A DNA stretch of 64,000 nt from Candidatus Jordarchaeales archaeon (GTDB lineage Archaea > Asgardarchaeota > Jordiarchaeia > Jordiarchaeales > Freyrarchaeaceae), in the NCBI GenBank assembly GCA_038889235.1, contig JAWAHN010000002.1, forward strand, positions 371,300 to 435,299. The letters are read 5' to 3'. The stretch's first letter is position 1. Each line of letters begins with the position of its first letter. The position numbers and the translations under genes are program-made. Of this stretch, positions 25,331 through 33,150 are shown in pieces. The notes under the pieces are model-generated. The model was not told the origin of the DNA and made no database searches. It worked only from the letters and a program-made list of their open reading frames with translations.

Positions 25331-25735
25331 CTACTCGACCACGATGAGCTTCAACGGATTTCCATCCTTGTCGTACGCGTGAATGTTTTCAACGCCGGTG
25401 TAAGGGTAAGATACTATCAAGTGCACTACGCCAAAAGCAAACGCCACATTTAAGTCTTGCTTGGAAGGACGTGGGTCCCCTGACGGATGACTGTGAACGC
25501 TGCCAACAAGAGACATATCTATTGGGAGTTCATGTAGAGGAAACGAGGATTCACCAATGCCGTAAACGCTGAAAGGGGGAACAACCACCTCGGCTATAAC
25601 TCCCCTCCTTACCCTTAGAAGAGCGATGAACTCTTTGGGATGAAGCTCCCTTGAAACTTCAAGCAGCCCCTCAGCTAGGCTCCTCTTAATCTTCACCGCT
25701 GTGAGCTGTCCTGCTCTCCTTCTTAAAAACCCCAA
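25331..25735 (-). CDS. JAMM/MPN+ metalloprotease (Rpn11-like deubiquitinase candidate)
   Basis: It carries the full JAMM zinc-protease signature: Glu in H-P-K-E-F-I-A-L-L, H-S-H-P-S-G-D-P-R-P-S and the Asp two residues later. Counted from the GTG at 25744 these are E38, H84, H86, S94 and D97. I prefer TTG 25735, with GAGGTG 6 nt upstream (134 aa). In archaea with a Ub operon an Rpn11-like JAMM protein trims the Ub precursor and removes conjugates. Here it is the best candidate to cut the Trp after the GG of the 14206-14442 protein, although it is 11 kb away and upstream of rps19e. Confidence 0.88.
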   Translation of the reverse strand: MGFLRRRAGQLTAVKIKRSLAEGLLEVSRELHPKEFIALLRVRRGVIAEVVVPPFSVYGIGESSFPLHELPIDMSLVGSVHSHPSGDPRPSKQDLNVAFAFGVVHLIVSYPYTGVENIHAYDKDGNPLKLIVVE

Positions 25736-25879
25736 TGAATCCACCTCGCCCTCGGCAGCGTACCTTTCTAGTCCAAGTTGAAATCTGCTGAGACTTGCAA
25801 CACTCTATTTTTTTTAATTTGCCCAAAAAGTTAAAAAACAATTTGCTCTTATTTTCTTCCGAACTAAGAGGGGGGAGCT

Positions 25880-26638
25880 TTGAGCACTTGCGATCTCCTA
25901 GTGAGACATTTCAACTTTTCGCCTAAAAAACCCTGCAAGTTCTGGGTTCGCGTTGAAGGTAAAGCGTCTAGGTGCTTACTTGATGGCTCTGTTCCAATTT
26001 GTTGCGGCAACTGGTGTGAAGACCTAGGGCCAGACCTCTACGTGGTCATCTGTGACAAGCTGAAGGAGGTTGCAAGAAACGTCGTGTACGCTATTAGAAC
26101 AGGGATAGATGATATCGACCTGACTTTAAAAGGAGGTCTCATTCCACCAGTACATGCGGCATTCATAGGTAACATGAAAAATATAGATGCTTTCTTTGAA
26201 CATTTACTCACCGAGGCTGCTGAAAAAAGGTATATGTGCGTCAAAATGTCTTCTGGAACGCTCAGGGTTCCTATCGGTGAAGTTCAAGGCGTCATATTTA
26301 GGGATCTCAACTCATTCTACGATGGACAATCTGTTTTCCAGCAGTTGAGTGAGATTTCAAGACTTGAAAGAAGCTCGCTTGAGCGCGGCTTTCAGGGGTT
26401 GCTGGTGGCGTTCAATAACCTATTGTACTTGGCCTCTACTGGTCAAGTGTCGAAAGTCATGTTCTTCGAAGAGCAGTTGGAGAAAATGAGGAGTAAGTTC
26501 AGAAAAACGATAGTACTCTGTCTATATGATAAAAATTCGCTTGACAAAATAAGAGAAAACTTTATACTTAATGTGCACAGCTTAGTCGCTTACATCGAGG
26601 AACCGTTAAAGGTTAAGGTTTTAAAAGCAAGCAGTTGA
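25880..26638 (+). CDS. Degenerate KaiC/RadA-like (MEDS-like) protein
   Basis: The 252-aa protein starts with a Cys-rich segment (C-K-F-W ... C-L-L-D ... C-C-G-N-W-C) that may bind a metal. Then I-R-T-G-I-D-D-I-D-L-T-L-K-G-G-L-I-P resembles the KaiC opening T-G-I-x-x-L-D-x-x-L-x-G-G-I-P, but the Walker A that should follow is replaced by G-N-M-K-N-I-D, so ATP binding is unlikely. The ending (I-V-L-C-L-Y-D-K-N-S-L-D) recalls MEDS sensor domains. This is a tentative reading. The TTG start follows AGGGGGGAG. Confidence 0.45.
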   Translation: MSTCDLLVRHFNFSPKKPCKFWVRVEGKASRCLLDGSVPICCGNWCEDLGPDLYVVICDKLKEVARNVVYAIRTGIDDIDLTLKGGLIPPVHAAFIGNMKNIDAFFEHLLTEAAEKRYMCVKMSSGTLRVPIGEVQGVIFRDLNSFYDGQSVFQQLSEISRLERSSLERGFQGLLVAFNNLLYLASTGQVSKVMFFEEQLEKMRSKFRKTIVLCLYDKNSLDKIRENFILNVHSLVAYIEEPLKVKVLKASS

Positions 26639-26824
26639 ACAGAACTTACTTAAAGAGCCAGTGGTCGAGCAAGTTGAAGCCCAGCTTAGAAATCTCGGTC
26701 GTAAAACAAGTGCTCTAACCCGAGTGTCAATTATTGGAAGCCTGGTGCGTCATAAACCTTGTGCTCTCAACCTCAAATTTAATATTCCGTTTACAAACAT
26801 TTATTCCTGTGAAGTGGTGCCAGC

Positions 26825-27568
26825 TTGAAGGTGTTTCACTTGGTAGAAGGAAGCGAGTTTCCTTACCTTTCACATGGGGAAAGAATTCTGTGGAGTGTCA
26901 GCGGGGTTAAAATCAGGGATGATGAGGGGAGGGAGACAGAGGAGGGGAACATCTATGTTACTAATCTGCGGCTGATATTCCATGGTAAGATGGCGTCCTT
27001 CTCGAAAAACCTCAAAAAAGGCGGCAAAGGCGTTACAGCTCTAAGCCTTTTCCTGGAGAACATTAGCAATGCTAAAGCGCTAGACGAAACAAAGGAGCTC
27101 GAAATAGAATACTACGTAGATGAGAGCCTCTCCGGCCTGAGTTGCGGAAGAGTGTTCCTAAGTGGGCTCACGGAAGTGCAAATAGGCCGCCTAATCCTCT
27201 TGGTGGAAGAATTCAAGAAGGGCACGCGTCCAGCGCTCAAAGGTTTAGAGGGAGAAAAGGAAAAGAAAGCGAAAGGCACTCTTAGCAGGATTCTTGAAAT
27301 CATAAACCCAGATGAGGGAAAGGGAAGGTCTAAGGAAAAGCAGTCAAGAAAACGGGAGACTTTGCGCGCTTCAGTGTCTTCCGGGGGAAAGAGTGTTGCG
27401 AAAGAGGACGAAGAGCTCTTGAAGATTCCGCCCGGACTGGAAGTTGAAGGAGAAGTTGAGCTCATATGCCCCGCTTGTGGCGAGTGGATAAAATGGAGGC
27501 CGGGGATGCTTGTTTGCCCAGCATGCAACAAGAAAATGAACCCGTTCACGGGGAAGGTTGTTGGATAG
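26825..27568 (+). CDS. PH/GRAM-like domain protein with C-terminal zinc ribbon
   Basis: Residues of about 15-115 look like a PH-type beta barrel: G-E-R-I-L-W-S-V-S-G-V, then G-N-I-Y-V-T-N-L-R-L-I-F-H and a strand L-S-L-F-L-E-N-I-S. This order is seen in GRAM, bacterial-PH and Vps36-GLUE domains. A Lys/Glu-rich linker follows, then C-P-A-C-G-E-W-I-K-W-R-P-G-M-L-V-C-P-A-C (zinc ribbon). No function is known to me. It overlaps in operon with the next gene (10-bp gap). Confidence 0.5.
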   Translation: MKVFHLVEGSEFPYLSHGERILWSVSGVKIRDDEGRETEEGNIYVTNLRLIFHGKMASFSKNLKKGGKGVTALSLFLENISNAKALDETKELEIEYYVDESLSGLSCGRVFLSGLTEVQIGRLILLVEEFKKGTRPALKGLEGEKEKKAKGTLSRILEIINPDEGKGRSKEKQSRKRETLRASVSSGGKSVAKEDEELLKIPPGLEVEGEVELICPACGEWIKWRPGMLVCPACNKKMNPFTGKVVG

Positions 27569-27577
27569 CGGGGTGAA

Positions 27578-28249
27578 GTGGTGGCTGAAAACTTTGTCGA
27601 CCTTGCAGGCACTATAGGAGCTGTGTTGCTTTTCGCGTTCATGGCGGCGTTTATCGTCACTTACTCCCTCGGATTGAAGAAAAACAAGCAGCTCTTGGAG
27701 AAGTACTACACGCTTGTAAACGAGTGGGTTAAAACGCGCTTCAAGGTGGTTGATAGAAGAGTGTACAAGTTTAACGGGTTCAGATTGAAATGTGTCTCCA
27801 CGGACATACCCCTGGAGAGGCTAGATGTTTCCCTCTACCTCGCGAACAGAGAAAACCCACTGTATTACATAGTCTCCAAGGCGAAACCCCGCTACGATGT
27901 TTTTGTTTGCGAGGCATACTTCAAGGCAAGACCCCGCTTCTCCATGGAAATATTCAACCCCAAGAAGGTTGTTTTAGACTGCAGCATGGAAACAGTTGCA
28001 AAAATTGGCGAGCTAGAAGTACGTGCACCCGGCGCGGACGCGGTCTTAAACCTACTAGAAGACATTAAAGAACATGTCGAAAGTTTGAAAGACATCATAA
28101 TCAGGGTCTCGCTGAGAAGCGGCAAGCCGCACCTCATATACTCTTTCGTGGCAAACGAGTCAAAACTAGTTTCAGCCCTAAGCCTGGTCGAAAAAATAGG
28201 ATGGCACTTTAGACCCGTCAGGCCAAGGCCGAAATTCCTTGAAGGCTGA
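27578..28249 (+). CDS. Single-span membrane protein, unknown
   Basis: The 223-aa protein has one N-terminal membrane helix (I-G-A-V-L-L-F-A-F-M-A-A-F-I-V-T) followed by K-K-N-K and a soluble cytoplasmic domain of about 190 residues with mixed alpha/beta content. I recognise no family. It follows the PH/GRAM-like gene by 10 bp; both may work together at the membrane. GTG start after GGGGTGA. Confidence 0.55.
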   Translation: MVAENFVDLAGTIGAVLLFAFMAAFIVTYSLGLKKNKQLLEKYYTLVNEWVKTRFKVVDRRVYKFNGFRLKCVSTDIPLERLDVSLYLANRENPLYYIVSKAKPRYDVFVCEAYFKARPRFSMEIFNPKKVVLDCSMETVAKIGELEVRAPGADAVLNLLEDIKEHVESLKDIIIRVSLRSGKPHLIYSFVANESKLVSALSLVEKIGWHFRPVRPRPKFLEG

Positions 28250-28253
28250 CGGA

Positions 28254-28943
28254 TCACTTGGCACTTCTAAAAACGCCTGGCTTCTCCTCTATTATGACGC
28301 CGCTCCTGTGAAGCTTCTCTATAACCTCCTCAACCTTCTCGGGAGAATACCCTCTTTCAACAAGCATCTTAACAACATCTGTTTTAGGCGTTGGCACCGA
28401 AAACGCGTCAATAACCGCCTTAACTAGACCGGTAGCCCCCCTTGAGCTGGGGGCTCTCTCAACTGCCACATGACTTGAAACGGTGCACCTGACGGTCCAC
28501 GGTGAAGGGAAAAGCACCACGCCCTTCAACGTGAGCTGCGGTAACTTCTCCTTAACCCACTCGACGTCTAATCCATATCTCTCACACAGCTCTTCAAGCT
28601 CATTCAACGATACCTCTCTCTCTGAGCAGTGCTCTACGAGCACCTTCATCAGAAGGGTTGAACTTCTCACCCCCGCTTTTGGAGGTCTATCCTCAGCCTT
28701 CACAGCCTGCTCCCTAATGACCTCCTTCACCTCTGGAGGAGCCGACCTGGCGTTGTAAAGCTTAACGAGCTCGTTAGCCCTCCTCAAATCTCCAACCACC
28801 TGCGCGTGGAGCAAGTCCACTTTTACCACTCTTCCACACCTGGGACACCGTCTGCTCTTCTGCGACGTTGGAGCGAAAGTGTAACAGTTGCAGTTAGGAC
28901 ACTTAAAGACAGCATACCCGTTCAAGCAACACCCCCCATACAC
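28254..28943 (-). CDS. Zinc-ribbon and winged-helix protein (DUF1922-like)
   Basis: The 229-aa protein has N-terminal F-K-C-P-N-C-N-C-Y ... R-R-C-P-R-C-G-R zinc ribbon (residues of about 12-42) of the DUF1922 type. Helical segments follow that read as two winged-helix modules, the last ending S-P-E-K-V-E-E-V-I-E-K-L-H-R-S-G-V-I. This build suits a DNA- or RNA-binding factor. The start may be a TTG seven codons in, which has GGGGGGTG just upstream. It is convergent with 27578-28249 (4-bp gap). Confidence 0.6.
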   Translation of the reverse strand: MYGGCCLNGYAVFKCPNCNCYTFAPTSQKSRRCPRCGRVVKVDLLHAQVVGDLRRANELVKLYNARSAPPEVKEVIREQAVKAEDRPPKAGVRSSTLLMKVLVEHCSEREVSLNELEELCERYGLDVEWVKEKLPQLTLKGVVLFPSPWTVRCTVSSHVAVERAPSSRGATGLVKAVIDAFSVPTPKTDVVKMLVERGYSPEKVEEVIEKLHRSGVIIEEKPGVFRSAK

Positions 28944-28976
28944 GCGAAACCGACCTAAGGATCACTTTGAACAGCT

Positions 28977-28992
28977 CCCCCAGGGTTGGGGG
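28977..28992. repeat. Short inverted repeat CCCCCA/TGGGGG
   Basis: A 6-bp perfect stem with a 4-nt loop lies in the 237-bp divergent spacer between the zinc-ribbon gene (minus) and the gene at 29181 (plus). It may form a hairpin or bind protein; the rest of the spacer is AT-rich (TTTATTTTTA at about 29109-29118 is a TATA candidate for the rightward genes). Confidence 0.35.
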
Positions 28993-29180
28993 CGCGTAGA
29001 AACGAAAATCCTTTGCACAGCTCAAATTTCTGTACAACCTCCATAAAGAACCATCGAAATTGTCCTCTGTTCACTGTTTAAAATATTTTAACTCTTCTTT
29101 TTAACCGATTTATTTTTAGGGTTGTAGTATCCTATTAGAGTAGAGGTGTTGCGCCGGCTTTCCCTGAGAGGTGTGTATTA

Positions 29181-29705
29181 ATGGACGCCGAAGTTCTCGC
29201 CGAGCTTAAAGCATACCTTGACGAGGAGATAGATAGGAAAAGTTACGAGTTAGAGGTTCTGAAGAAGATCAGGGAACTGGTTGAAAAAGAGCTGAAGGAA
29301 GCGAGTTTCAAGTCGGCTGCCGAGCTAGTAGAGCGGAAAGCCGAGGAAAGGGTTATACCATTGCTTTCGAGGGACGGGAAGACTGTGCTTGCTGAAATGC
29401 ACATAGATAAGAACAGGGTCAGAATAGTTCCCTCAGCAGGGGTTAAGCTCTCCCACAGCTCTCCCCCGATAGTGTCCTTCTTGATCGGTAAAGTGTTGAA
29501 CAGCATGACCGAAGAGGACAAGCGGCTTGCCGACGAAGGGGTGCTGCCGGACGAGGAGAGAATGAGGTACGAAATTAGCGTTTCGGGGGACGCCATAAAG
29601 GAGATAATTGTTACAAATTACAGGAACCAGCAGAGGCTGAACAGGATAAGGGAGGCGGCAAAGTGGTCCTTCCAAAAAGCGTATGAACAGGCCAGTCAGA
29701 AGTAG
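29181..29705 (+). CDS. Conserved archaeal protein, unknown
   Basis: The 174-aa protein has an N-terminal coiled-coil-prone helix (E-I-D-R-K-S-Y-E-L-E-V-L-K-K-I), a beta-rich centre (T-V-L-A-E-M-H-I, V-R-I-V-P) and a basic C-terminal helix (N-R-I-R-E-A-A-K-W-S-F-Q-K-A). No domain is recognised. ATG follows GAGGTG by 7 nt. It leads a three-gene run with the cyclin-like protein (12-bp gap) and the TIM-barrel protein. Confidence 0.55.
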   Translation: MDAEVLAELKAYLDEEIDRKSYELEVLKKIRELVEKELKEASFKSAAELVERKAEERVIPLLSRDGKTVLAEMHIDKNRVRIVPSAGVKLSHSSPPIVSFLIGKVLNSMTEEDKRLADEGVLPDEERMRYEISVSGDAIKEIIVTNYRNQQRLNRIREAAKWSFQKAYEQASQK

Positions 29706-29717
29706 TGGGGGAGGGGA

Positions 29718-30326
29718 ATGTTCTACAACTCATTTCCGGGGAAGAACGTCTTCCTCTTAAGCGAGGAGGAGGCGAGGCTCGTTAAGGACGCTTACAAATT
29801 CTTCATCAAGAACGACATCGAAGAGACACTTTCAATATATGCTGCCGCCCTCATCAAAAGATATGTTAAGGCCGCTGGTGTTCCAAGGGAAAGGGAGGCC
29901 GCATACGCCGCAGCAATATACCTTGCAAGTAGGCATCCGTTCTCTTTTCCCAACCCCGTCTCCAAGGAGGAGTTTGCCGAGAGATTTGGGCTTAAGGCCA
30001 GCAGCCTTGAATGGTACACCGAAAGCATGGTTGAAAACCTCGGAATAATAAAGATATACGATTACAACAGGTTCCCATATTACATAGATCCTGAAAGCGT
30101 GATAGGCGCCGTAATTAGGTCCGTCGTCAAATCCACAGTCGAGGAACTTGGGGTTCGAGCCCTCCTCGGAATAGAGGCCATAAGCGAGGAGGTTGTGGTT
30201 GAGGAACTCGTTGAAAGACTCGTTGATAAGCTGAAAATAGTTCCTCCTGTTTTCAAAAACGAGATGTACAGAGTTGTGAGGAGCATAATGAGGGAGGAAA
30301 TGGAGAAGGTGAGGGGGGAGCGTTGA
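29718..30326 (+). CDS. Cyclin/TFIIB-fold protein
   Basis: The 202-aa, mostly helical protein includes E-A-A-Y-A-A-A-I-Y-L-A-S-R-H-P-F followed by V-S-K-E-E-F-A-E-R-F-G-L-K-A-S-S-L. This is the helix-turn pattern of a TFIIB/cyclin repeat (A-A-I-Y-x-A, then E-I-A-x-x-F-G-V-S). Only one such repeat is evident and no zinc ribbon is present, so it is not a complete TFB. It may bind DNA or a partner protein. The reading is pattern-based. Confidence 0.5.
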   Translation: MFYNSFPGKNVFLLSEEEARLVKDAYKFFIKNDIEETLSIYAAALIKRYVKAAGVPREREAAYAAAIYLASRHPFSFPNPVSKEEFAERFGLKASSLEWYTESMVENLGIIKIYDYNRFPYYIDPESVIGAVIRSVVKSTVEELGVRALLGIEAISEEVVVEELVERLVDKLKIVPPVFKNEMYRVVRSIMREEMEKVRGER

Positions 30327-31066
30327 AGCTAAAAGTGCCCTCTGTAAAGGTTGATGGACGGGAAATTCCCCGCGTGTTGCTGGGCACGTCACCTTTCCTA
30401 GGCGCCGGGCAGTTCGGCGTGAAAGCATACGAGTACTATAAGAACTTTTTCAGAACCCCATCCAACATAACAGAGCTAGTAGCCGGCTGCATAAAGATGG
30501 GTGTTAACGGTGTGCAGCTCGTCGCATATCCCCAAATAGGGCGCGCCATAATCGCCGCCGAAGAAAGGACAGGTGTACGCCTTAAAGTCGTCGGTAGCCT
30601 GACGTTCGACGCACCCGACGAAGCCTTGAAGCACCTATCAGAGTTCGACACGGTTGCCGCGCTACTGCACGGGGAACAGACGGACAAGTTGGACATAAAC
30701 GAGAGCAAGCTTTGGCTAAAGCGCATAGAAGATGAAGGATATCTCGCCGGAGTGGTTACACATAACCCTTCCAAGACGCTACCAGTAATACTAGATGAGC
30801 TCGGAGTAAGCCTGTTAATGATGCCGCTCAACAAGCTTGGCTTCATGATGGGCGGACTGAAAGGGGAGGAACTCATGGAGATAATCGACGAAAATGGTGC
30901 CAAAGTTATAGCAATGAAGCCCCTCGCGGCGGGGAAAATTAACCCGAGGAAGGCTATGGAATACGTTTTTTCATTCAAGAACGTTGTAGCAGTAGCCGTC
31001 GGGGTCACCTCGCTCAAAGAGGCGGAGGAAACCTTCTCGGCAGCACTAACAGTCATTTCAAGTTGA
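30323..31066 (+). CDS. TIM-barrel protein, aldo/keto reductase-like
   Basis: The 247-aa protein begins I-P-R-V-L-L-G-T-S-P-F-L-G-A-G-Q-F, has a central V-V-T-H-N-P-S and late A-M-K-P-L-A-A-G-K-I and V-A-V-G-V-T-S. These match strands of aldo/keto reductases (L-G-x-G, A-x-x-P-L-x-x-G), but the catalytic D-x-A-x-x-Y tyrosine region is missing, so reductase activity is doubtful. The TTG start overlaps the stop of the cyclin-like gene by 4 bp. Confidence 0.6.
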   Translation: MKLKVPSVKVDGREIPRVLLGTSPFLGAGQFGVKAYEYYKNFFRTPSNITELVAGCIKMGVNGVQLVAYPQIGRAIIAAEERTGVRLKVVGSLTFDAPDEALKHLSEFDTVAALLHGEQTDKLDINESKLWLKRIEDEGYLAGVVTHNPSKTLPVILDELGVSLLMMPLNKLGFMMGGLKGEELMEIIDENGAKVIAMKPLAAGKINPRKAMEYVFSFKNVVAVAVGVTSLKEAEETFSAALTVISS

Positions 31067-31124
31067 AACATGAGATATTTCCGATGCGCTCATCGGCCGC
31101 TCACCGCCCGGGAAAAACTTTCAG

Positions 31125-31805
31125 TCACTTCTTTTCTAGAAAAGCTAGCTCGTAGCAGTAAATAACTCGAGAGACAACGGTCCAAGCCTCAAGAGGCTTA
31201 TCGTATATAGATATTTTTTCGTCAGCCAGTCTCTCCGTCTGCTCTGAAAACGAGCCATGAGGGAAGCCACCCACTATCACTGCTACTCTCTCCAGCGGCG
31301 TCAGCCTCCTCATATACTCGTCCAATCGAACCCTCACACCGTCCTCGCAGAATAAGATAGTCTTATCCGGCCTTATCTCACTCATCAGGGACGAGAGCGT
31401 CATGCTTCTGAGCTTCAGCAGCGGAGCCCCCTCAGGGGGGACTTGCCCGCACTCGTAAAGCTGCTCTATCAAACCAACGAAGCGATTGTAGTTTTTAGGT
31501 ATTCTGACCTCGGGGTTGACCTCAATTACTTTGTCGTCTATCGTGTGCACGAAAATCCTCAGAAGGTTCTCCATGTTGAGGGGCGTTCTTAAAGCACATA
31601 AAAGGGAAACGTGCACTATGTCTGGTCTTCCCCTCTTCTCGCCGAGCGGCAGCCTCTTAACCAAGTGTGGGAAAAGCGAGGAATCAAGGATCATGCTTGA
31701 AGGCTTCCTGCCCCTCCTCTTAGCAATCCTGCGGACAACCGGATTCTTCTGGAGACTAGCCGGCACTGTTTCGAGGGCCGACTCAGCCAGTACTAGGAAA
31801 AGCAT
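31125..31805 (-). CDS. nep1: 16S rRNA pseudouridine N1-methyltransferase Nep1
   Basis: This 226-aa SPOUT-class methyltransferase of the EMG1/Nep1 family has R-R-G-R-K-P-S-S-M-I-L-D-S-S, R-G-R-P-D-I-V-H-V-S-L-L, P-K-N-Y-N-R-F-V-G-L-I-E-Q-L-Y, G-G-F-P-H-G-S-F and the terminal S-I-Y-D-K-P-L-E-A-W-T-V. It methylates a pseudouridine in helix 35 of 16S rRNA and aids small-subunit assembly. It is divergent from the RNase P protein gene. Confidence 0.95.
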   Translation of the reverse strand: MLFLVLAESALETVPASLQKNPVVRRIAKRRGRKPSSMILDSSLFPHLVKRLPLGEKRGRPDIVHVSLLCALRTPLNMENLLRIFVHTIDDKVIEVNPEVRIPKNYNRFVGLIEQLYECGQVPPEGAPLLKLRSMTLSSLMSEIRPDKTILFCEDGVRVRLDEYMRRLTPLERVAVIVGGFPHGSFSEQTERLADEKISIYDKPLEAWTVVSRVIYCYELAFLEKK

Positions 31806-31885
31806 TTTTCAACCCCTAAAATCTTCTTTATTAGAAGAAAAGAAAAACTTTGGGCACGGACAGGGGTCTGCCTAGGAGGCCGCGT

Positions 31886-32305
31886 ATGGTTCGGATTAAA
31901 AAGAAGCTGAGCGCTGAAGAAGTCAGGGAGATAGCATCTAGCAGAATACAAATACTTATGAAGCTTGCAGACGAGACCTTCTTAGAAAATCAGGAGCTTG
32001 CCCAGAGGTACGTGGATTTAGCCAGGAAAATAAGCATGAAGACAAAGGTTAGACTGCCAAAAGCCTTAAGGCGCAGGATCTGCCGCCACTGCGGCTCTTA
32101 TCTCTGGCCCGGGGTAAACTGCAGGGTGCGGCTGAGAGTGAACAGGGAGCCGCATATCACGGTCACATGCTTGAAGTGTAGGCGCCAGATGAGAATGTAC
32201 TACAAGAAAGCAAGAAAGAAATGCGTCGCGCGAAACTTAGGCGATCGCCAGGTTATCGCGCCCGAAAAGCCGCACCAAACACCCCGAGAAAGCAACGCGA
32301 TGTAA
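31886..32305 (+). CDS. rnp4: RNase P protein component 4 (Rpp21/Rpr2)
   Basis: The 139-aa protein has an N-terminal helical pair followed by the zinc ribbon R-I-C-R-H-C-G-S-Y-L-W-P-G and V-T-C-L-K-C-R-R-Q-M-R, the Rpp21 core, which with Rpp29 supports the RNase P RNA specificity domain. An upstream GTG/TTG frame exists, but AGGAGG precedes ATG 31886 by 6-7 nt. A C-terminal tail of about 25 residues is not part of the conserved core. Confidence 0.9.
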   Translation: MVRIKKKLSAEEVREIASSRIQILMKLADETFLENQELAQRYVDLARKISMKTKVRLPKALRRRICRHCGSYLWPGVNCRVRLRVNREPHITVTCLKCRRQMRMYYKKARKKCVARNLGDRQVIAPEKPHQTPRESNAM

Positions 32306-32421
32306 AACATTTATGTGGCCTCGCAAGATACCTTTTAATTAGGGAAAGTGTCTTCAACTAACCTGTGAACAGTCCCCTTAACTCTTGAAAATTTTTCTTT
32401 CTACCTTGGAGGTGTAACAAA

Positions 32422-33030
32422 TTGGCCGCCAAAACCGAAGGGGAAGTTAAAGAGGAGGATGTCCAAGCACTCACGCAGATCCTAGAGTACCTGTTTAAGG
32501 TCCCAGTGGAAGAGGAAATAGGTCGCAAGGCAGCGGAAATAGACCACATAGAGATCGTTGTCAAGTCCCCCATGCAACCACACTTCAAGGGTACTGTTGC
32601 AGACAGGTGGATTCCGAGGTTCACCGTGACGGAGTACAAGGGAGAAACGCTGCGCTTCTATCTCAGAGACCTCTACGAAACAGCTGAGTTCATGAGGACG
32701 ATTTGGGAGGAAAACAAGCGTCTCAAAAAAATGGCGGAGGAGCTCAAACTAGTAAACAACCCCGGGTATCATGGAAAGTACCTCGTCACCTCTGTAGCAG
32801 TGTTCTTTAAGGATGGAGGGTTCTTCTATTTCAACTACGACCCCAGAAAGCGCCACTACTTCTTCGCCTACCCGAAGAGAGTGGCGCCACGCGAAGTGCC
32901 ACCGGAGCAGGTGAAATGGGAGGAAAAGCTGAGAAGGCTGGGATACAAGAAGATAATTGACGAGAAAAAGATAAGGAAGGTCATGGAACGCTATTTCAAA
33001 AGAAAAATGGAGCCATTCATATTCTTCTAG
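32422..33030 (+). CDS. Conserved archaeal hypothetical protein
   Basis: The 202-aa protein has aromatic-rich strands (F-K-D-G-G-F-F-Y-F-N-Y-D-P-R-K-R-H-Y-F-F-A-Y) and a basic helical C-terminus (I-R-K-V-M-E-R-Y-F-K-R-K). No family is recognised. TTG is preceded by GGAGGTG at a good distance. It is located between RNase P protein and the longin-like gene on the same strand; basic ends suggest RNA contact, which is only a guess. Confidence 0.55.
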   Translation: MAAKTEGEVKEEDVQALTQILEYLFKVPVEEEIGRKAAEIDHIEIVVKSPMQPHFKGTVADRWIPRFTVTEYKGETLRFYLRDLYETAEFMRTIWEENKRLKKMAEELKLVNNPGYHGKYLVTSVAVFFKDGGFFYFNYDPRKRHYFFAYPKRVAPREVPPEQVKWEEKLRRLGYKKIIDEKKIRKVMERYFKRKMEPFIFF

Positions 33031-33150
33031 TCGATCGAAACAAGACCGGAAGCTGCCACGTGAATAACAAAAACAGTTTTATTAGAAAGAATAAATATAC
33101 CCACCATGCTTTTCCTTACTGCGAACACTACTCATGGTTGTTGATCTTTT

